Below are positions 1-10,455 of a stretch of DNA of 64,000 bases, piece after piece. Location: NCBI GenBank assembly GCA_963746175.1, contig CAVVAH010000004.1, positions 62,001 to 126,000 on the forward strand. The letters are read 5' to 3'. The position numbers were made by a program, and so were the translations under genes. Every line of letters begins with the position of its first letter. The stretch's first letter is position 1. The notes under the pieces were generated by a model. The model saw nothing but the letters and a program-made list of their open reading frames with translations, was not told the origin of the DNA and did not search any database. This DNA comes from CAVVAH01 sp963746175 (GTDB lineage Bacteria > Actinomycetota > Actinomycetes > JACCUZ01).

Positions 1-519
1 GGGCCGAGCTCACCCGGTCCAGCCAGCCGGTGCGGACGCTGGAGCCGGGGGCGGCCCGCTCCATCTCCTCCATGGCCTGGAAGTGCGATCGGGTCGGGGC
101 CGGCTGGCCCGCGGCGTGCACGACGCCGAAGGTCCCGGCGTCCCAGAACGGCTTCAGGGGCGACAGGGCCGGGTGCAGCCCGAAGGTCGCGTCCAGCGGC
201 AGCAGCCGGCCGGACGGGATGCCGATGCCGGGTCGCGCCGCCGCGTAGGCCGGGTCGGCCGCGGGCACCACGGCGGACAGCCCGTCGAAGCCGCCGCGCA
301 GCGACAGCACGACGAGCACGTCACCGGCGTACGCCGTGCCGGCGAAGGCCAGCCGCGTCGACGCGGTGTCGCGGACCAGCCCGCCGACCACGCCGAGCGC
401 CACCGCCGCACCGGCCGCACCGAGCAGCCGGCGGCGGCTGAAGCCGGCCGGCTCGACGTGCCCGCACGAGCAGGACGATGCCGCATCGTCGTCCGGGCCG
501 GTCGTGCCCGTGGGGGTTC

Positions 520-523
<4 letters not shown>
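1..523 (-). CDS. DUF1501 domain protein, Tat-exported (partial, 3' end off window)
   Basis: Only the N-terminal 174 codons are visible; the frame is open to the left edge. A twin-arginine signal (SRRRLLGAAG, residues 29-38) precedes a hydrophobic stretch, and the start of the mature region, LVVLSLRGGFDGLSAVV, is characteristic of DUF1501 proteins, a family related to the alkaline phosphatase/sulfatase fold. The ATG at 523 overlaps the TGA of the upstream DUF1800 gene (ATGA arrangement), so the two are translationally coupled. Paired DUF1800 and DUF1501 genes are common in bacteria, but the biochemical role of the pair is not established. Family call is firm; function is not inferred. Confidence 0.85.
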
Positions 524-2103
<1,580 letters not shown>

Positions 2104-2150
2104 CGGCCACCCGGGGCGACCGACTTGAGCAGCCGGGCGCCGGTCAGGTG

Positions 2151-2630
2151 TCAGGGCGTGAGCGGCGAGCGGGCCCGGGCAGTCGCCTGCACCGGGTAGC
2201 CGGCGGCGTACCGGGCCGAGAGGAGGTTGCCGAACGGCATCCGGACAGTGGCACGGAACGTGACGGCGACCGTGATGCCGTCGGTGGTGACGCCGGTGAC
2301 CTCGAAGTCCTCGAACCGCCCGCCGAGGTCGGCGTCGCTGACGTACTGCTCGACCGCGGCCCGCGCGCCGGACCGGCTCAGGGGCAGGGTCGAGCCGGCG
2401 CCGTTGTAGACCGCGGCGAGGTCCGGCTGGTTGGCGGCGCTCAGGGCGGCGCCGTCGGTGGCCGCGACCAGGGACCGGCGCACCAGGTAGACCTTCGAGA
2501 CGTCGACGACCACCGTGACCAGCAGGCCGGCGATCACCGTGTAGGCGAGGATGAGCAGGATCAGCTGGCCGGCGTCGCCCTCGGCACCGGCCGCGCGCAG
2601 CAGCCGCCGCAGCCGATCCACGGACCTCAC
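2151..2630 (-). CDS. TadG-like pilus assembly protein
   Basis: A 159-residue protein with one N-terminal membrane segment (QLILLILAYTVIAGLLVTVV) followed by VDVSKVYLVRRSLVAATDGA, which matches the TadG N-terminal module (a hydrophobic helix, then an amphipathic xxxRRxLxxAADAAALAAA-type region). The remainder looks extracytoplasmic. I chose the GTG at 2630, which overlaps the stop of the preceding TadE-like gene (GTGA), over longer upstream starts lying inside that gene. It is probably a minor pseudopilin or anchoring component of the Tad pilus encoded by the same operon. Confidence 0.75.
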   Translation of the reverse strand: MRSVDRLRRLLRAAGAEGDAGQLILLILAYTVIAGLLVTVVVDVSKVYLVRRSLVAATDGAALSAANQPDLAAVYNGAGSTLPLSRSGARAAVEQYVSDADLGGRFEDFEVTGVTTDGITVAVTFRATVRMPFGNLLSARYAAGYPVQATARARSPLTP

Positions 2631-3118
2631 GGCGTCGGCCCGGCCTGGAAGCGGTCGACGACCTCGAGGTGCCGGCTGGTCACCCGCACGGACGCCGGGG
2701 CGCGGTCGGTGAAGAACCGAGGCACCAGCGGCAGCGCGACCCGGTAGGTCATCACCACGTTGACCTGGGAGCCGGGCTGGAGCGCGCACGGGCTCGGCGA
2801 GCAGCTGATCTCGAGCTGGTCGGGAGAAAGCTCCAGGTTGCTGTCGGCCATGACGATCCGGGCCGCGGAGTAGGCCCGCCCGGGTGCGTCGGCGACGCTG
2901 TCCGAGGTGGCGTAGACCCGGCCGGCCTCACGGGCAGCGCTGGACACGGCGTACGCCCCGGCCTGGACCCGGAACACCGTGATGAGCACGTAGACCAGCG
3001 GCAGCATGAGCAGGACCGCGAGGTAGACGAACTCGACGATCGCGTTCCCGTCGTCGCCCCGGGCGCCGCGGGCGACCAGGACGGAGCGGACCGCGACGAC
3101 CGACCGCGGCGTGGTCAC
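2627..3118 (-). CDS. TadE-like minor pseudopilin
   Basis: A 163-residue protein with a TadE-type N-terminal module: a short charged leader ending DDGNAIVEF, followed by a single hydrophobic helix (about residues 27-50). The rest is a periplasmic or extracellular domain with two cysteines (ISCSPSPC, residues 105-112) that could form a disulfide. TadE-like proteins are processed like pilins and are needed for assembly of Flp pili. The ATG overlaps the stop of the next TadE-like gene upstream by 4 bases, and the 3' end overlaps the TadG-like gene. The longer leader than in its upstream neighbour could mean that the real start is internal. Confidence 0.8.
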   Translation of the reverse strand: MTTPRSVVAVRSVLVARGARGDDGNAIVEFVYLAVLLMLPLVYVLITVFRVQAGAYAVSSAAREAGRVYATSDSVADAPGRAYSAARIVMADSNLELSPDQLEISCSPSPCALQPGSQVNVVMTYRVALPLVPRFFTDRAPASVRVTSRHLEVVDRFQAGPTP

Positions 3119-3498
3119 TGGGCCTCCTCGAGGGCGTGCCCGCGCACGGTGAGCCCGCGGGTCGGACCGAGCAGCCCGATCACCGGGAGCGTCGTGCGCA
3201 CCTCGACATAGACCGTCTGGACGCCGTCGACGGTCTCGGTCCCCGCCGTCACGCCGTCGGCGAACCGGTCGGCCAGCGAGTCGCGGATGAGCTGTCGGGT
3301 GAGCGCAGCCCCCTGGGCCGGGTCCCGGTCGGCGTTGGCACCGTAGCGCGCGCCCTCGGCGGCGGACGCGAGCAGCGTGTTGCGGACGTGCAGCGCCAGG
3401 CCCAGCTGGAGCAGGGCCAGGAAGAGCACCGTGAGCAGGATGCCGACCAGGGTGAACTCGACGATCGCCGAGCCCCGGTCGTCCCGTCCGCGCCGCAT
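3115..3498 (-). CDS. TadE family protein
   Basis: A 127-residue TadE family member. The leader RDDRGSAIVEFTLVGILL gives the pilin-like cleavage context (glycine, then a glutamate five residues on) and runs into one transmembrane helix (about residues 13-36); then comes the conserved VRNTLLASAAEGARYGA segment and a small extracytoplasmic domain. It follows the Flp-like pilin gene by 22 bases and is translationally coupled to a second TadE-like gene, so the operon provides two TadE-type proteins. Together with the major pilin they are expected to form or prime the fibre. Confidence 0.88.
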   Translation of the reverse strand: MRRGRDDRGSAIVEFTLVGILLTVLFLALLQLGLALHVRNTLLASAAEGARYGANADRDPAQGAALTRQLIRDSLADRFADGVTAGTETVDGVQTVYVEVRTTLPVIGLLGPTRGLTVRGHALEEAQ

Positions 3499-3520
3499 CG
3501 GGCGACCTCGGGGGCCGCGG

Positions 3521-3721
3521 CTACGGCGCGTTGCCGACGACGCCGTCGAGCGCGTCGCTGAAGATCTGCTTGAGCTTGTCGTCGGCGACCAGCCACAGGG
3601 CGGTGACCAGCCCCGCGGTCATGATCGTGACGAGCACCCAGCCGGGCACGTCGCCGCGCTCTCGCCCGCCGTGCACCACCCGCGTGTACATGCGCAGCGT
3701 GGCGTCCTGGATCTCCTGCAT
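3521..3721 (-). CDS. Flp-like small pilin / Tad locus membrane peptide
   Basis: A 66-residue protein encoded between tadC and the first tadE gene, where actinobacterial Tad loci carry their small pilin. Residues 1-27 are hydrophilic; a single helix (VLVTIMTAGLVTALWLVADD) starts after ERGDVPG, and the tail KLKQIFSDALDGVV resembles the short C-terminus of Flp pilins. The Gly before the helix would be the expected prepilin peptidase site. No prepilin peptidase gene lies in this window. The ATG at 3721 is preceded by GGAGAGGGAGAG, an excellent ribosome binding site, in keeping with a highly expressed structural subunit. Identity as the major pilin is inferred from size, topology and position. Confidence 0.75.
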   Translation of the reverse strand: MQEIQDATLRMYTRVVHGGRERGDVPGWVLVTIMTAGLVTALWLVADDKLKQIFSDALDGVVGNAP

Positions 3722-3738
3722 CTGGTTCTCTCCCTCTC

Positions 3739-4674
3739 CTAGCTGGCGAAGCTGAACCCGTAGAACCCGGGAAACAGGGCGAAGAGCACCGTGACCGGGA
3801 GGACGAGGAAGACGACGGGGACCATCATGGCGATCTCCTTCTTGCCGCCCGCCTCCAGCAAGGCCCTCTTACCCGCTTCCCGGACGTCCACGGCCTGGGC
3901 GCGCAGGACCTCGGCCAGCGGGGTGCCGCGCTCGACGGCGATGGCGACGCCGTCGACGAACCGGGCGAGCGGCGGCAGGCTGGTGCGCACGGCGATGCCC
4001 TGCAGGGCGGCCACCAGCGACGCCCCGGCCCGGGCGTCGGCGAGCGCCCGGGACAGCTCGCGGGCCAGCTCCCCGTGGCTGATCGTGGTGACCCGCTCCA
4101 GCGCGCCGACGGCGCCCTCACCCGCGGCCACGGCGAGGGCGAGCAGCTCGGCGATCGTCGGGAACTCGGCCATCATCCGCTCCTCGCGGGTGGCCACCTC
4201 CCGTGACAGCCACCGGTCGCGGGCGAGCACCCCGGACACGGTGCAGATCAGGCAGAGGATCAGCAGCGGCACGGGCCGGAAGCCGGAGTTGGCGGTGAAG
4301 AACAGGCTCAACGCCAGGCCGGCGAGCAGTCCGCCACCGCCCCACAGCACCTGCTCGGCGCGGAACTCCTCGAGCGTCATGCCGCGCCCCGCCTGCTCGA
4401 GCCGGTGCCGCGCCGACGCGGCACCGCCCAGGACCCGCTCGATCAGCCGCGAGGCGTCGACGACGGAGGGCGCCAGGATCCGCTCCAGGGTGGGGAACGG
4501 CGTGAGCGCCCGCTGGGTGGCGAGCAGCCGCGACGGGCGGGCGGCGTCGCGCAGGTACGGCGCCAGCCGGTCGTCGAGGGACGGCCGGCGCAGCGCGGGT
4601 ACCCGCGTGACGGCCAGCGCCAGACCGACGCCGGCGAGCAGGCCGGCACCCGCCCCGGCCAGTGCGCTGCTCAT
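3739..4674 (-). CDS. tadC: TadC, type II secretion F-domain inner-membrane protein
   Basis: A 311-residue GspF/TadC-type platform protein. An N-terminal membrane segment is followed by a cytoplasmic stretch, a hydrophobic pair around residues 110-150, the conserved T2SSF helical bundle (FPTIAELLALAVAAGEG ... ARELSRALADARAG ... GTPLAEVLRAQA), and two closely spaced C-terminal membrane helices. TadC pairs with TadB to form the membrane platform driven by the TadA ATPase. The ATG at 4674 (MSSALAGAG) was chosen because it follows the tadB stop by 13 bases; longer in-frame starts would lie deep inside tadB. A paralogue of the tadB product, as in other Tad loci. Confidence 0.85.
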   Translation of the reverse strand: MSSALAGAGAGLLAGVGLALAVTRVPALRRPSLDDRLAPYLRDAARPSRLLATQRALTPFPTLERILAPSVVDASRLIERVLGGAASARHRLEQAGRGMTLEEFRAEQVLWGGGGLLAGLALSLFFTANSGFRPVPLLILCLICTVSGVLARDRWLSREVATREERMMAEFPTIAELLALAVAAGEGAVGALERVTTISHGELARELSRALADARAGASLVAALQGIAVRTSLPPLARFVDGVAIAVERGTPLAEVLRAQAVDVREAGKRALLEAGGKKEIAMMVPVVFLVLPVTVLFALFPGFYGFSFAS

Positions 4675-4687
4675 GCCGGACCCCCGC

Positions 4688-5545
4688 TCACCGCAGCACC
4701 CGCTCTTCCTCGGGCAGCCGACCGATCCGCACCATGACCCGGTACGCCACGAGGCAGAGACCGCCGCCGACCGCCAGGACCACCAGGCCGGCCGCGGTGT
4801 TGTAGGCATCCACCGCTTCCGGACGCAGCGACAGCAGGGCGAGGACGATCCACGGCGCCGCGACGGCAAGCCGGGCGGCGTTGATGGTCCAGCCCTGGCG
4901 GGTCTCGAGCTCGGCACGCGTGCGGGCGTCCTCGCGCAGGAAGGCCGACAGCGTGCGGAGCAGCTTGCCGAGGTCGCTGCCGCCGACCTCGCGGGCCATC
5001 CGCAGCGACTCGACGATGCGGTCGCCGACCGGGTCGGCCAGGCCGGCCTTGAGCCGGTCGAGGGACTCGTAGAAGCGGCCGGTCGCGCGGTAGTCCTCGC
5101 CGAAGCGGACGAACGGACGGCGCAGCTCCTCGGGGCCGCGCAGACCCACCTGGGTCAGCGCCTCCGGCAGCGACAGCCCGGCGCGGACGCCGGACGCGAG
5201 GTTGTCGACGACCTCCGGCCAGAGGTCGCGCAGCTCGGAGCGGCGCTGCCGGGCGCGGAACTTCACCAGCGCCACCGGGCCGTACGAGGCCATCACGGCG
5301 AAGGCGAACGCGATGGCCGGGGACCGCGAGACCACGAACATCACCACGAGGACGAACAGGCCGACACCGATGCAGGACGCCGCGAGCGCGCCCGGCGTCA
5401 CCGACTCGATGCCGGCCTGCGCCAGCTCGTCGGCCACCCGGTCGCGCCGCGTGACGCGTCCCGGTCGCGGGGGTGCGGGCGGCGTGAACGACCGCCAGAC
5501 CAGGAACACCCCGAGCCCGAACAGCAGCCCGACAAACGCGCCCAT
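4688..5545 (-). CDS. tadB: TadB, type II secretion F-domain inner-membrane protein
   Basis: A 285-residue GspF-family platform protein: an N-terminal helix (MGAFVGLLFGLGVFLVW), a central hydrophobic pair (about residues 55-95), a cytoplasmic T2SSF domain with SLPEALTQVGLRGPEELRRPF and LRMAREVGGSDLGKLL, and C-terminal helices near residues 225-270. The ATG shares one base with the tadA stop (TGATG), so it is translationally coupled to the ATPase that powers it. Order tadA-tadB-tadC-flp-tadE is the standard actinobacterial arrangement. A very long frame upstream of this start is a shadow of tadA. Confidence 0.88.
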   Translation of the reverse strand: MGAFVGLLFGLGVFLVWRSFTPPAPPRPGRVTRRDRVADELAQAGIESVTPGALAASCIGVGLFVLVVMFVVSRSPAIAFAFAVMASYGPVALVKFRARQRRSELRDLWPEVVDNLASGVRAGLSLPEALTQVGLRGPEELRRPFVRFGEDYRATGRFYESLDRLKAGLADPVGDRIVESLRMAREVGGSDLGKLLRTLSAFLREDARTRAELETRQGWTINAARLAVAAPWIVLALLSLRPEAVDAYNTAAGLVVLAVGGGLCLVAYRVMVRIGRLPEEERVLR

Positions 5546-6777
5546 CAGTCCGGCCCGTACGGCGAGAGCAGCCGGGCGAGGTCGTAGCCGGCGCGGTCGA
5601 ACCGCTCCGGGTGCGGCGGCCAGCCGTCGGCGCGCACCAGCTGGTCGCCGCGCGTGGTGAAGACGTCGGCCGTCTCGACGACGTCGCCCTCGACCCGGCC
5701 CGGGATCGCGACGACCTCGCGCACCGCACGGCGACCGTCGCGCTCGACCGCGATGTGCACCACGAGGTCGATGCAGCCGGCGACCGTCGGCACGACGAAC
5801 GCGTGGCCGACGTTCTCCCCGGCCAGCAGCGGCAGCGTGCACATCTTCGTGACGGCCTCGCGCGCCGAGTTGGCATGGATGGTGCACATGCCCGGCAGCC
5901 CCGAGTTGAGGGCGATGAGCAGGTCGAGGCTCTCCTCCTGCCGGACCTCGCCCACGATGATCCGCGAGGGCCGCATCCGCAGCGCCTCCTTGACCAGCCG
6001 GCGCAGCTTGATCTCGCCGGTGCCCTCGAGGCTGGGCTGACGGCACTGCATCGCCACCACGTCGGGCAGCGGCACCTTGAGCTCGAAGACCTCCTCGCAC
6101 GTCACGACCCGCTCCCGGGACGGGATGGCGGCCGTGAGGCAGTTGAGCAGCGTCGTCTTGCCGGCCTGGGTGCCGCCCGCGACCAGCACGTTGAGGCCGG
6201 ACGACACGGCCGCCTCGAGGAACTTCGCGGCCTGGGCGGTGACCGTGCCGAGCCCGACGAGGTCCTCGAGGTGCGTCGCGCGGACGACGAACTTGCGGAT
6301 GTTGACGGACCAGTGCTGGCGGGTGATGTCCGGGATCGCGACGTGCAGCCGTGAACCGTCGGGCAGCATCGCGTCGACGAAAGGGGTGGAGAGGTCGACT
6401 CGCCGGCCGGACGACTTCAGCATCTTCTCGACGAGGTCCCGGACCTCGTCGCCCGTGAGGATGGTGGTCGTGAGCTCGTGCACCCCGCGCCGGGCGATGA
6501 ACACCTTGGTCGGCTCGTTGATCCAGATCTCCTCGACCGTCGGGTCGTCGAGGTACTTCTGCAACGGTCCGAACCCGGCGACCGCGTCGAACACCTGGCG
6601 GGCGGCCATCCCGCGGTCCGCGAGCTGCGGCAGCGTGCCGGACAGGCTGCGCTCGTCGTAGTCGGTGATCACCTCGTCGACGAGGCGCCGGACCGCCGCC
6701 GGGTCGGCCACCGGGTCGAGGCCGCGGCGCCGGACCAGCTCGCGGACCTCGTCCTCGACGGTCGAGATGGCGTTCAC
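5545..6777 (-). CDS. tadA: TadA/CpaF-type pilus assembly ATPase
   Basis: A 410-residue secretion ATPase of the CpaF/TadA branch. It has the N-terminal FGPLQKYLDDPTVEEIWIN segment typical of CpaF, a Walker A loop GGTQAGKT (residues 201-208), an acidic Walker B region (RIIVGEVRQEE), and the conserved CTIHANSAREAVTK histidine box. It hydrolyses ATP in the cytoplasm to drive Flp pilus assembly through the TadB/TadC platform. The start is a GTG with an upstream AGGGGG. It is the first gene of a minus-strand operon running to the left edge; a TACCCT hexamer about 60 bases upstream is a possible -10. The TadZ and CpaB homologues expected next to it are not here but at 45.6-47.6 kb. Confidence 0.93.
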   Translation of the reverse strand: MNAISTVEDEVRELVRRRGLDPVADPAAVRRLVDEVITDYDERSLSGTLPQLADRGMAARQVFDAVAGFGPLQKYLDDPTVEEIWINEPTKVFIARRGVHELTTTILTGDEVRDLVEKMLKSSGRRVDLSTPFVDAMLPDGSRLHVAIPDITRQHWSVNIRKFVVRATHLEDLVGLGTVTAQAAKFLEAAVSSGLNVLVAGGTQAGKTTLLNCLTAAIPSRERVVTCEEVFELKVPLPDVVAMQCRQPSLEGTGEIKLRRLVKEALRMRPSRIIVGEVRQEESLDLLIALNSGLPGMCTIHANSAREAVTKMCTLPLLAGENVGHAFVVPTVAGCIDLVVHIAVERDGRRAVREVVAIPGRVEGDVVETADVFTTRGDQLVRADGWPPHPERFDRAGYDLARLLSPYGPD

Positions 6778-6932
6778 GCGGCGGCCCCCTGCCGGACGTC
6801 GATCGGCGCGGCGCCGAACGAGGGCGCCGTCGGGCGAGGGTAACCGGGGCCGGACATTCCGCCCAACCGGCGGTCACCGACCTGGGGACAACCGCTCGCA
6901 GCCGGACGCCGGCTGACCGCACCGCCGGGACG

Positions 6933-9044
6933 TCAGCGGATCCTGACCGGCCGCAGCACGGGCTCGGTGCCGTCGACGACCTCGTACAGCGCGAGGTCGT
7001 TGGCGCCGGTGGTGAACAGCGCGTCGTTCACGAAGCCGGCGAACGAGGGCTTCCCCAGCTCCGGGTAGATCTCCGACACCGCAGCGACGGTCCCGTTGAC
7101 GGCGATGACCAGTGGCCCCCGTCCCGTCGAGCGTTGCACCGTGCCGGTCAGCAGTGCGGGCACGCTGCCCGTCGACGGCGCGACCGCGTCGAGGTCGAGG
7201 TCGGCGGCCAGCTGGGCGGTCATCGGGCTCGGTGGACCGTCGACGTCGACACCGAGGGATGCCAGCGCGGAGACGGACCTGCCGATCCAGTCGGGGTGCC
7301 CGCCCATGGTGTACAGCCCTGGCTGGCCCGCGGAGCCGTCCACGAGGGTGTCCGTGACTCCCTGCAGGACGAGCTGGTAGCCGGGCGCGGCGGCGAAGAC
7401 CGTCCGCTGACCCGGCACGTTGTACCAGTACTTCTCGCTGCGCTCCCGAGTGCCGGAGAGCTGCGAGATGCCGTCGACGCCGAACGGCAGCTTCCGGCCG
7501 AGCGCGTCGGCCAGGGTCGGCAGCAGGTCGACGTGCTCCCAGTTGGCGTCGCTGGTGGTCCCCCTCGACTGCCCTGGCTCCTTGAGGAACATCGGCACCC
7601 AGGCGAGCTCCGCCTGGGACTCCGGCTGCTGCGTGAGTCGCCGTCCGGACCCGCCGGGGATGAACGACTCCCCGTGGTCGGCGGTCACCACGACGAGCGC
7701 GTCGTCCCAGATGCCTTGTCTCTCCAGGCGGTCGATGACCTCACCGAGCAGCCGGTCCGTGTAGGCGAGCTGGAGCAGCTGTGCCTGCCGGTTCACCTTC
7801 ATCGGCCAGCTCTGCTCGGCCCAGCCACCCTTGCGGGCACCGAGCAGCCTGTCCGGGTGGGTCGAGCCGGACGGCAGGTACCGCCACGGGTGGTGCGGCA
7901 GCAGCAGGTGCAGGAAGTTCAGCGTCGGCTTGTCACTCGGGCGGAGGCCGGCGAGGAAGCGCTGGAAACGCTCCGGTTGGTTCGCTTTCAGATTCTTCCA
8001 CCTCGGTGCCGTCATGGCGTCCGCGCCGTTGCTGGGCGTCACGCTGCCGGCCGACTTCTCGGCGAACTGGTCCGAGACCGTCGAGTCGTCGTCGTACGGC
8101 TCGGCCAGTGTCTTGGCCACCTGCCAGGTCTGGCCGAAGAGACCGCGCAGGCCGCGGTCGCCTCCTGCCGGGCGGGTGTCGACGCACAGGGCGGGGTCGC
8201 AGAGCTGGGTGATCGTCTCGAGGGCACGGATCCGGTAGTCCGGGGCGAGGAACGAGAAGAGGTTGTCGGGGTACTCGACGTACGAGGGGACGAGCTTCTC
8301 TCTCGGGTAGCGCCCCGACAGCATGCTGGGCACGGCGTACGACGTGAACGACCCGACGCCGGTGGCGTTGCGGAACCAGTGGCTGCTGCCTGCCAGCCGG
8401 GCGAAGTTCGGGTAGACCCGCGCGTCGACCTCGCCCCGGGCGTCGAGCAACGACACGAGCGGGAGCTCGTCGAGCAGCACCATCACGACCGGGGGCGTGG
8501 AGCCGCCGGCCGGGCCGGCTGCGCCGGCGGCCCCGGCTTCGGCGGGGCGCACCAGGTCACCGGCAGGGGAGGCGAACACGAACAAGAGCGCGAAGACCAG
8601 TGGCGCGGGAGTCAGGTAGGTGACGAAGCTCTGCACGGGATTGCTGCGTGCAACGAGCCACAGCGCACCACCCGCCACGAGCACGGCGAGCACCACCAGG
8701 GCCGGGCCGCGGAGTGCCGACACCTTCTTCACGACCTGCAGGACGGTGAGGGCGGTCAGCGACCCGGCCACCACGACGTGCGAGACCCGGCCGGCCGGCT
8801 TCGACACGGCGTCGACGGCACTGACCACGGACCACAGCAGCACCGGTGGAACGACGAGGACGAGCAACGCGAAGGCCACGACCTCGAGGCCGTCCACCCG
8901 GTAGAACACGAAGGTCTCGGGGCTGCGGCCGGTGATGTCCAGCAACGGCTGGGCGATCGCGAACGAGCTGAGCACGAAGAGCTCGAGGAACCGTCGCAGC
9001 GGGCCCCGTGCACGAGGCGGGTCGACGAGCTCGTCGTCAGCCAC
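6933..9044 (-). CDS. Membrane-anchored sulfatase-superfamily protein
   Basis: A 703-residue protein. The first 170 residues hold four or five transmembrane helices; a Gly/Ala-rich linker leads into a large extracytoplasmic alkaline phosphatase/sulfatase-fold domain starting at PPVVMVLLDELPLVSLLD. Sulfatase-family features follow: a YPREKLVPSYVEYPDNLFS stretch, NFLHLLLPHHPW, and the metal-binding VVVTADHGESF near residue 450. The Cys/Ser-x-Pro-x-Arg formylglycine signature of true sulfatases is not seen; the position near GSFTSYAVPSMLSGRYP suggests a phosphotransferase/LtaS-like or other alkaline-phosphatase-fold role. The GTG start overlaps the preceding methyltransferase gene by 8 bases, so the two are coupled. 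Substrate unknown; a cell-envelope polymer is the likely target. Confidence 0.8.
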   Translation of the reverse strand: MADDELVDPPRARGPLRRFLELFVLSSFAIAQPLLDITGRSPETFVFYRVDGLEVVAFALLVLVVPPVLLWSVVSAVDAVSKPAGRVSHVVVAGSLTALTVLQVVKKVSALRGPALVVLAVLVAGGALWLVARSNPVQSFVTYLTPAPLVFALLFVFASPAGDLVRPAEAGAAGAAGPAGGSTPPVVMVLLDELPLVSLLDARGEVDARVYPNFARLAGSSHWFRNATGVGSFTSYAVPSMLSGRYPREKLVPSYVEYPDNLFSFLAPDYRIRALETITQLCDPALCVDTRPAGGDRGLRGLFGQTWQVAKTLAEPYDDDSTVSDQFAEKSAGSVTPSNGADAMTAPRWKNLKANQPERFQRFLAGLRPSDKPTLNFLHLLLPHHPWRYLPSGSTHPDRLLGARKGGWAEQSWPMKVNRQAQLLQLAYTDRLLGEVIDRLERQGIWDDALVVVTADHGESFIPGGSGRRLTQQPESQAELAWVPMFLKEPGQSRGTTSDANWEHVDLLPTLADALGRKLPFGVDGISQLSGTRERSEKYWYNVPGQRTVFAAAPGYQLVLQGVTDTLVDGSAGQPGLYTMGGHPDWIGRSVSALASLGVDVDGPPSPMTAQLAADLDLDAVAPSTGSVPALLTGTVQRSTGRGPLVIAVNGTVAAVSEIYPELGKPSFAGFVNDALFTTGANDLALYEVVDGTEPVLRPVRIR

Positions 9045-10452
9045 GGGGAACTGCGGAGTACAGCGTCCGGGTGCCCGTGTCGAGGGTCACCTGGCGTTCG
9101 ACGTCGAACCGGTCGGCGAGAAGCCGCTCGAAGACTTCGGGCCGGTAGTCGGGGAACAACCCGGCGGGCTTGTTCGACAGGAGGCGTCGCGACATCGGGT
9201 CGTCAGGCCCGACGAACTCCACGACCAGACGGCCGCCGAGGCTGTGCAGCCATGAGACGACCTCGGGCAACGGGATGTTCGCCCCGATGGCGAGGTGGTG
9301 GACCAGCGCCAGGGCGAGCACGGCGCCCGGCTTGGCCCGGTCGAGGAACGAGGGACGCTCCTGGGAGCGCCAGCCGATGGCTGGTGAGGGGTCGGTGAGG
9401 TCCATCACGAGCGGGAGGATCTTGGTGTTGCCCTCGGCCCGCAGCCGCCGGTACATCAGGTCGATCGTCTGCTCGTCGTTGTCGAGGGCGACCACGTGGT
9501 CGGCGAAGTCCTGTCCGACCAGTGAGAACGTGCCGTCGTTGCAGCCGAGGTCGAGCAGCAGGCCGGAGTGGCGGCGGCCCAGCGCCTCCCGGACGAATGC
9601 CGTCTTCTGGTCCCGCTCCGCGTCGGTGTAGGTGCTGGTCTGCTGGTACGTGGTCCAGTGGGAGTCGCCCGGCTTCCAGCGCAGCTTCCGTACCAGGGTG
9701 CCGACGTTCTTCGCCGCTGCCATCGCGACCGCGTCGGAGAAGCCGGAGCTCCGCAGCTTGTCGGCCGTCGCCTGGGACCCGTCGCCTTTGTCGGCGTTGC
9801 GGGCATCCATCGCGCTGTGCAGGGCGACGTGCTTGAGCACGCCGGCCTTGGCGAGGTCGCTGCCGGTCATCAGCCCGCGGATCTGGGCCGGCTCGATGCC
9901 GTTGACCTGACCGCGCAGCAACGGCCGGAACGGGAAGTTCTTGTGCGCCTGGAGAAGCAGGGGGAACAGGAAGGTCTGGCAGAACTGCCGGTAGCCGGGC
10001 CACGGGCCGCCGCGGTACTGCTCGAACGAGCCGATGTCGATGAACACCGGGGCGGAGCCGCGGAACTGCAGGTTGTAGGCGTAGCCGTCCTTCATCGTCA
10101 TGCCCTCGCCCAGCGCGGCGAGCAACAGCTCGATGTGCAGCGCCGCGGCGTCCTGCAGCTGCGAGAACGACCACTCGTACGGGTAGGACACGAACGGGAT
10201 GCGTTCATGTCGCAGCACCACCGGCCAGGTCGCCTCGTCCGCGATGTCGTGGCGGTCGGTGACCTGCTCGGTCCCGACGAGGGTGCCGCGGCTCACGCCG
10301 TCCCGGAAGAAGGTCGTGCCCGCGAGCTTGCGCCAGTCGTCGGAGGCCGTCGGTGACAGTCGCCTCAGGACCTCCGACCCGACATGCAGGACGGTGCTGT
10401 CCGGGTCGCGGAAGGACGCCGGGTCGGCGCTGGGGGCCTCGAGCGCTCCCAC
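9037..10452 (-). CDS. NoeA-like SAM-dependent methyltransferase
   Basis: A 471-residue protein. The C-terminal half is a class I methyltransferase fold: motif I LLLDLGCNDGTFSL (about residues 296-309), an acidic VALDNDEQTIDLMYRRL after strand 2, and LALALVHHLAIGANIPL. The N-terminal half contains PFVSYPYEWSFSQLQDAA and GSAPVFIDIGSFEQY, regions I associate with NoeA-like proteins (named after a nodulation protein) found in surface-polysaccharide loci; their acceptor is unknown. It starts at a GTG three bases after a 72-residue membrane protein gene and overlaps the sulfatase gene, forming a tight three-gene operon. Methyl transfer onto a glycan or lipid headgroup is an inference. Confidence 0.72.
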   Translation of the reverse strand: MGALEAPSADPASFRDPDSTVLHVGSEVLRRLSPTASDDWRKLAGTTFFRDGVSRGTLVGTEQVTDRHDIADEATWPVVLRHERIPFVSYPYEWSFSQLQDAAALHIELLLAALGEGMTMKDGYAYNLQFRGSAPVFIDIGSFEQYRGGPWPGYRQFCQTFLFPLLLQAHKNFPFRPLLRGQVNGIEPAQIRGLMTGSDLAKAGVLKHVALHSAMDARNADKGDGSQATADKLRSSGFSDAVAMAAAKNVGTLVRKLRWKPGDSHWTTYQQTSTYTDAERDQKTAFVREALGRRHSGLLLDLGCNDGTFSLVGQDFADHVVALDNDEQTIDLMYRRLRAEGNTKILPLVMDLTDPSPAIGWRSQERPSFLDRAKPGAVLALALVHHLAIGANIPLPEVVSWLHSLGGRLVVEFVGPDDPMSRRLLSNKPAGLFPDYRPEVFERLLADRFDVERQVTLDTGTRTLYSAVPRG

Positions 10453-10455
10453 TCG

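Noticed and set aside
7096..7380. Short plus-strand frames inside the sulfatase gene
   Set aside because: No ribosome binding sites and no conserved sequence; antisense shadows.
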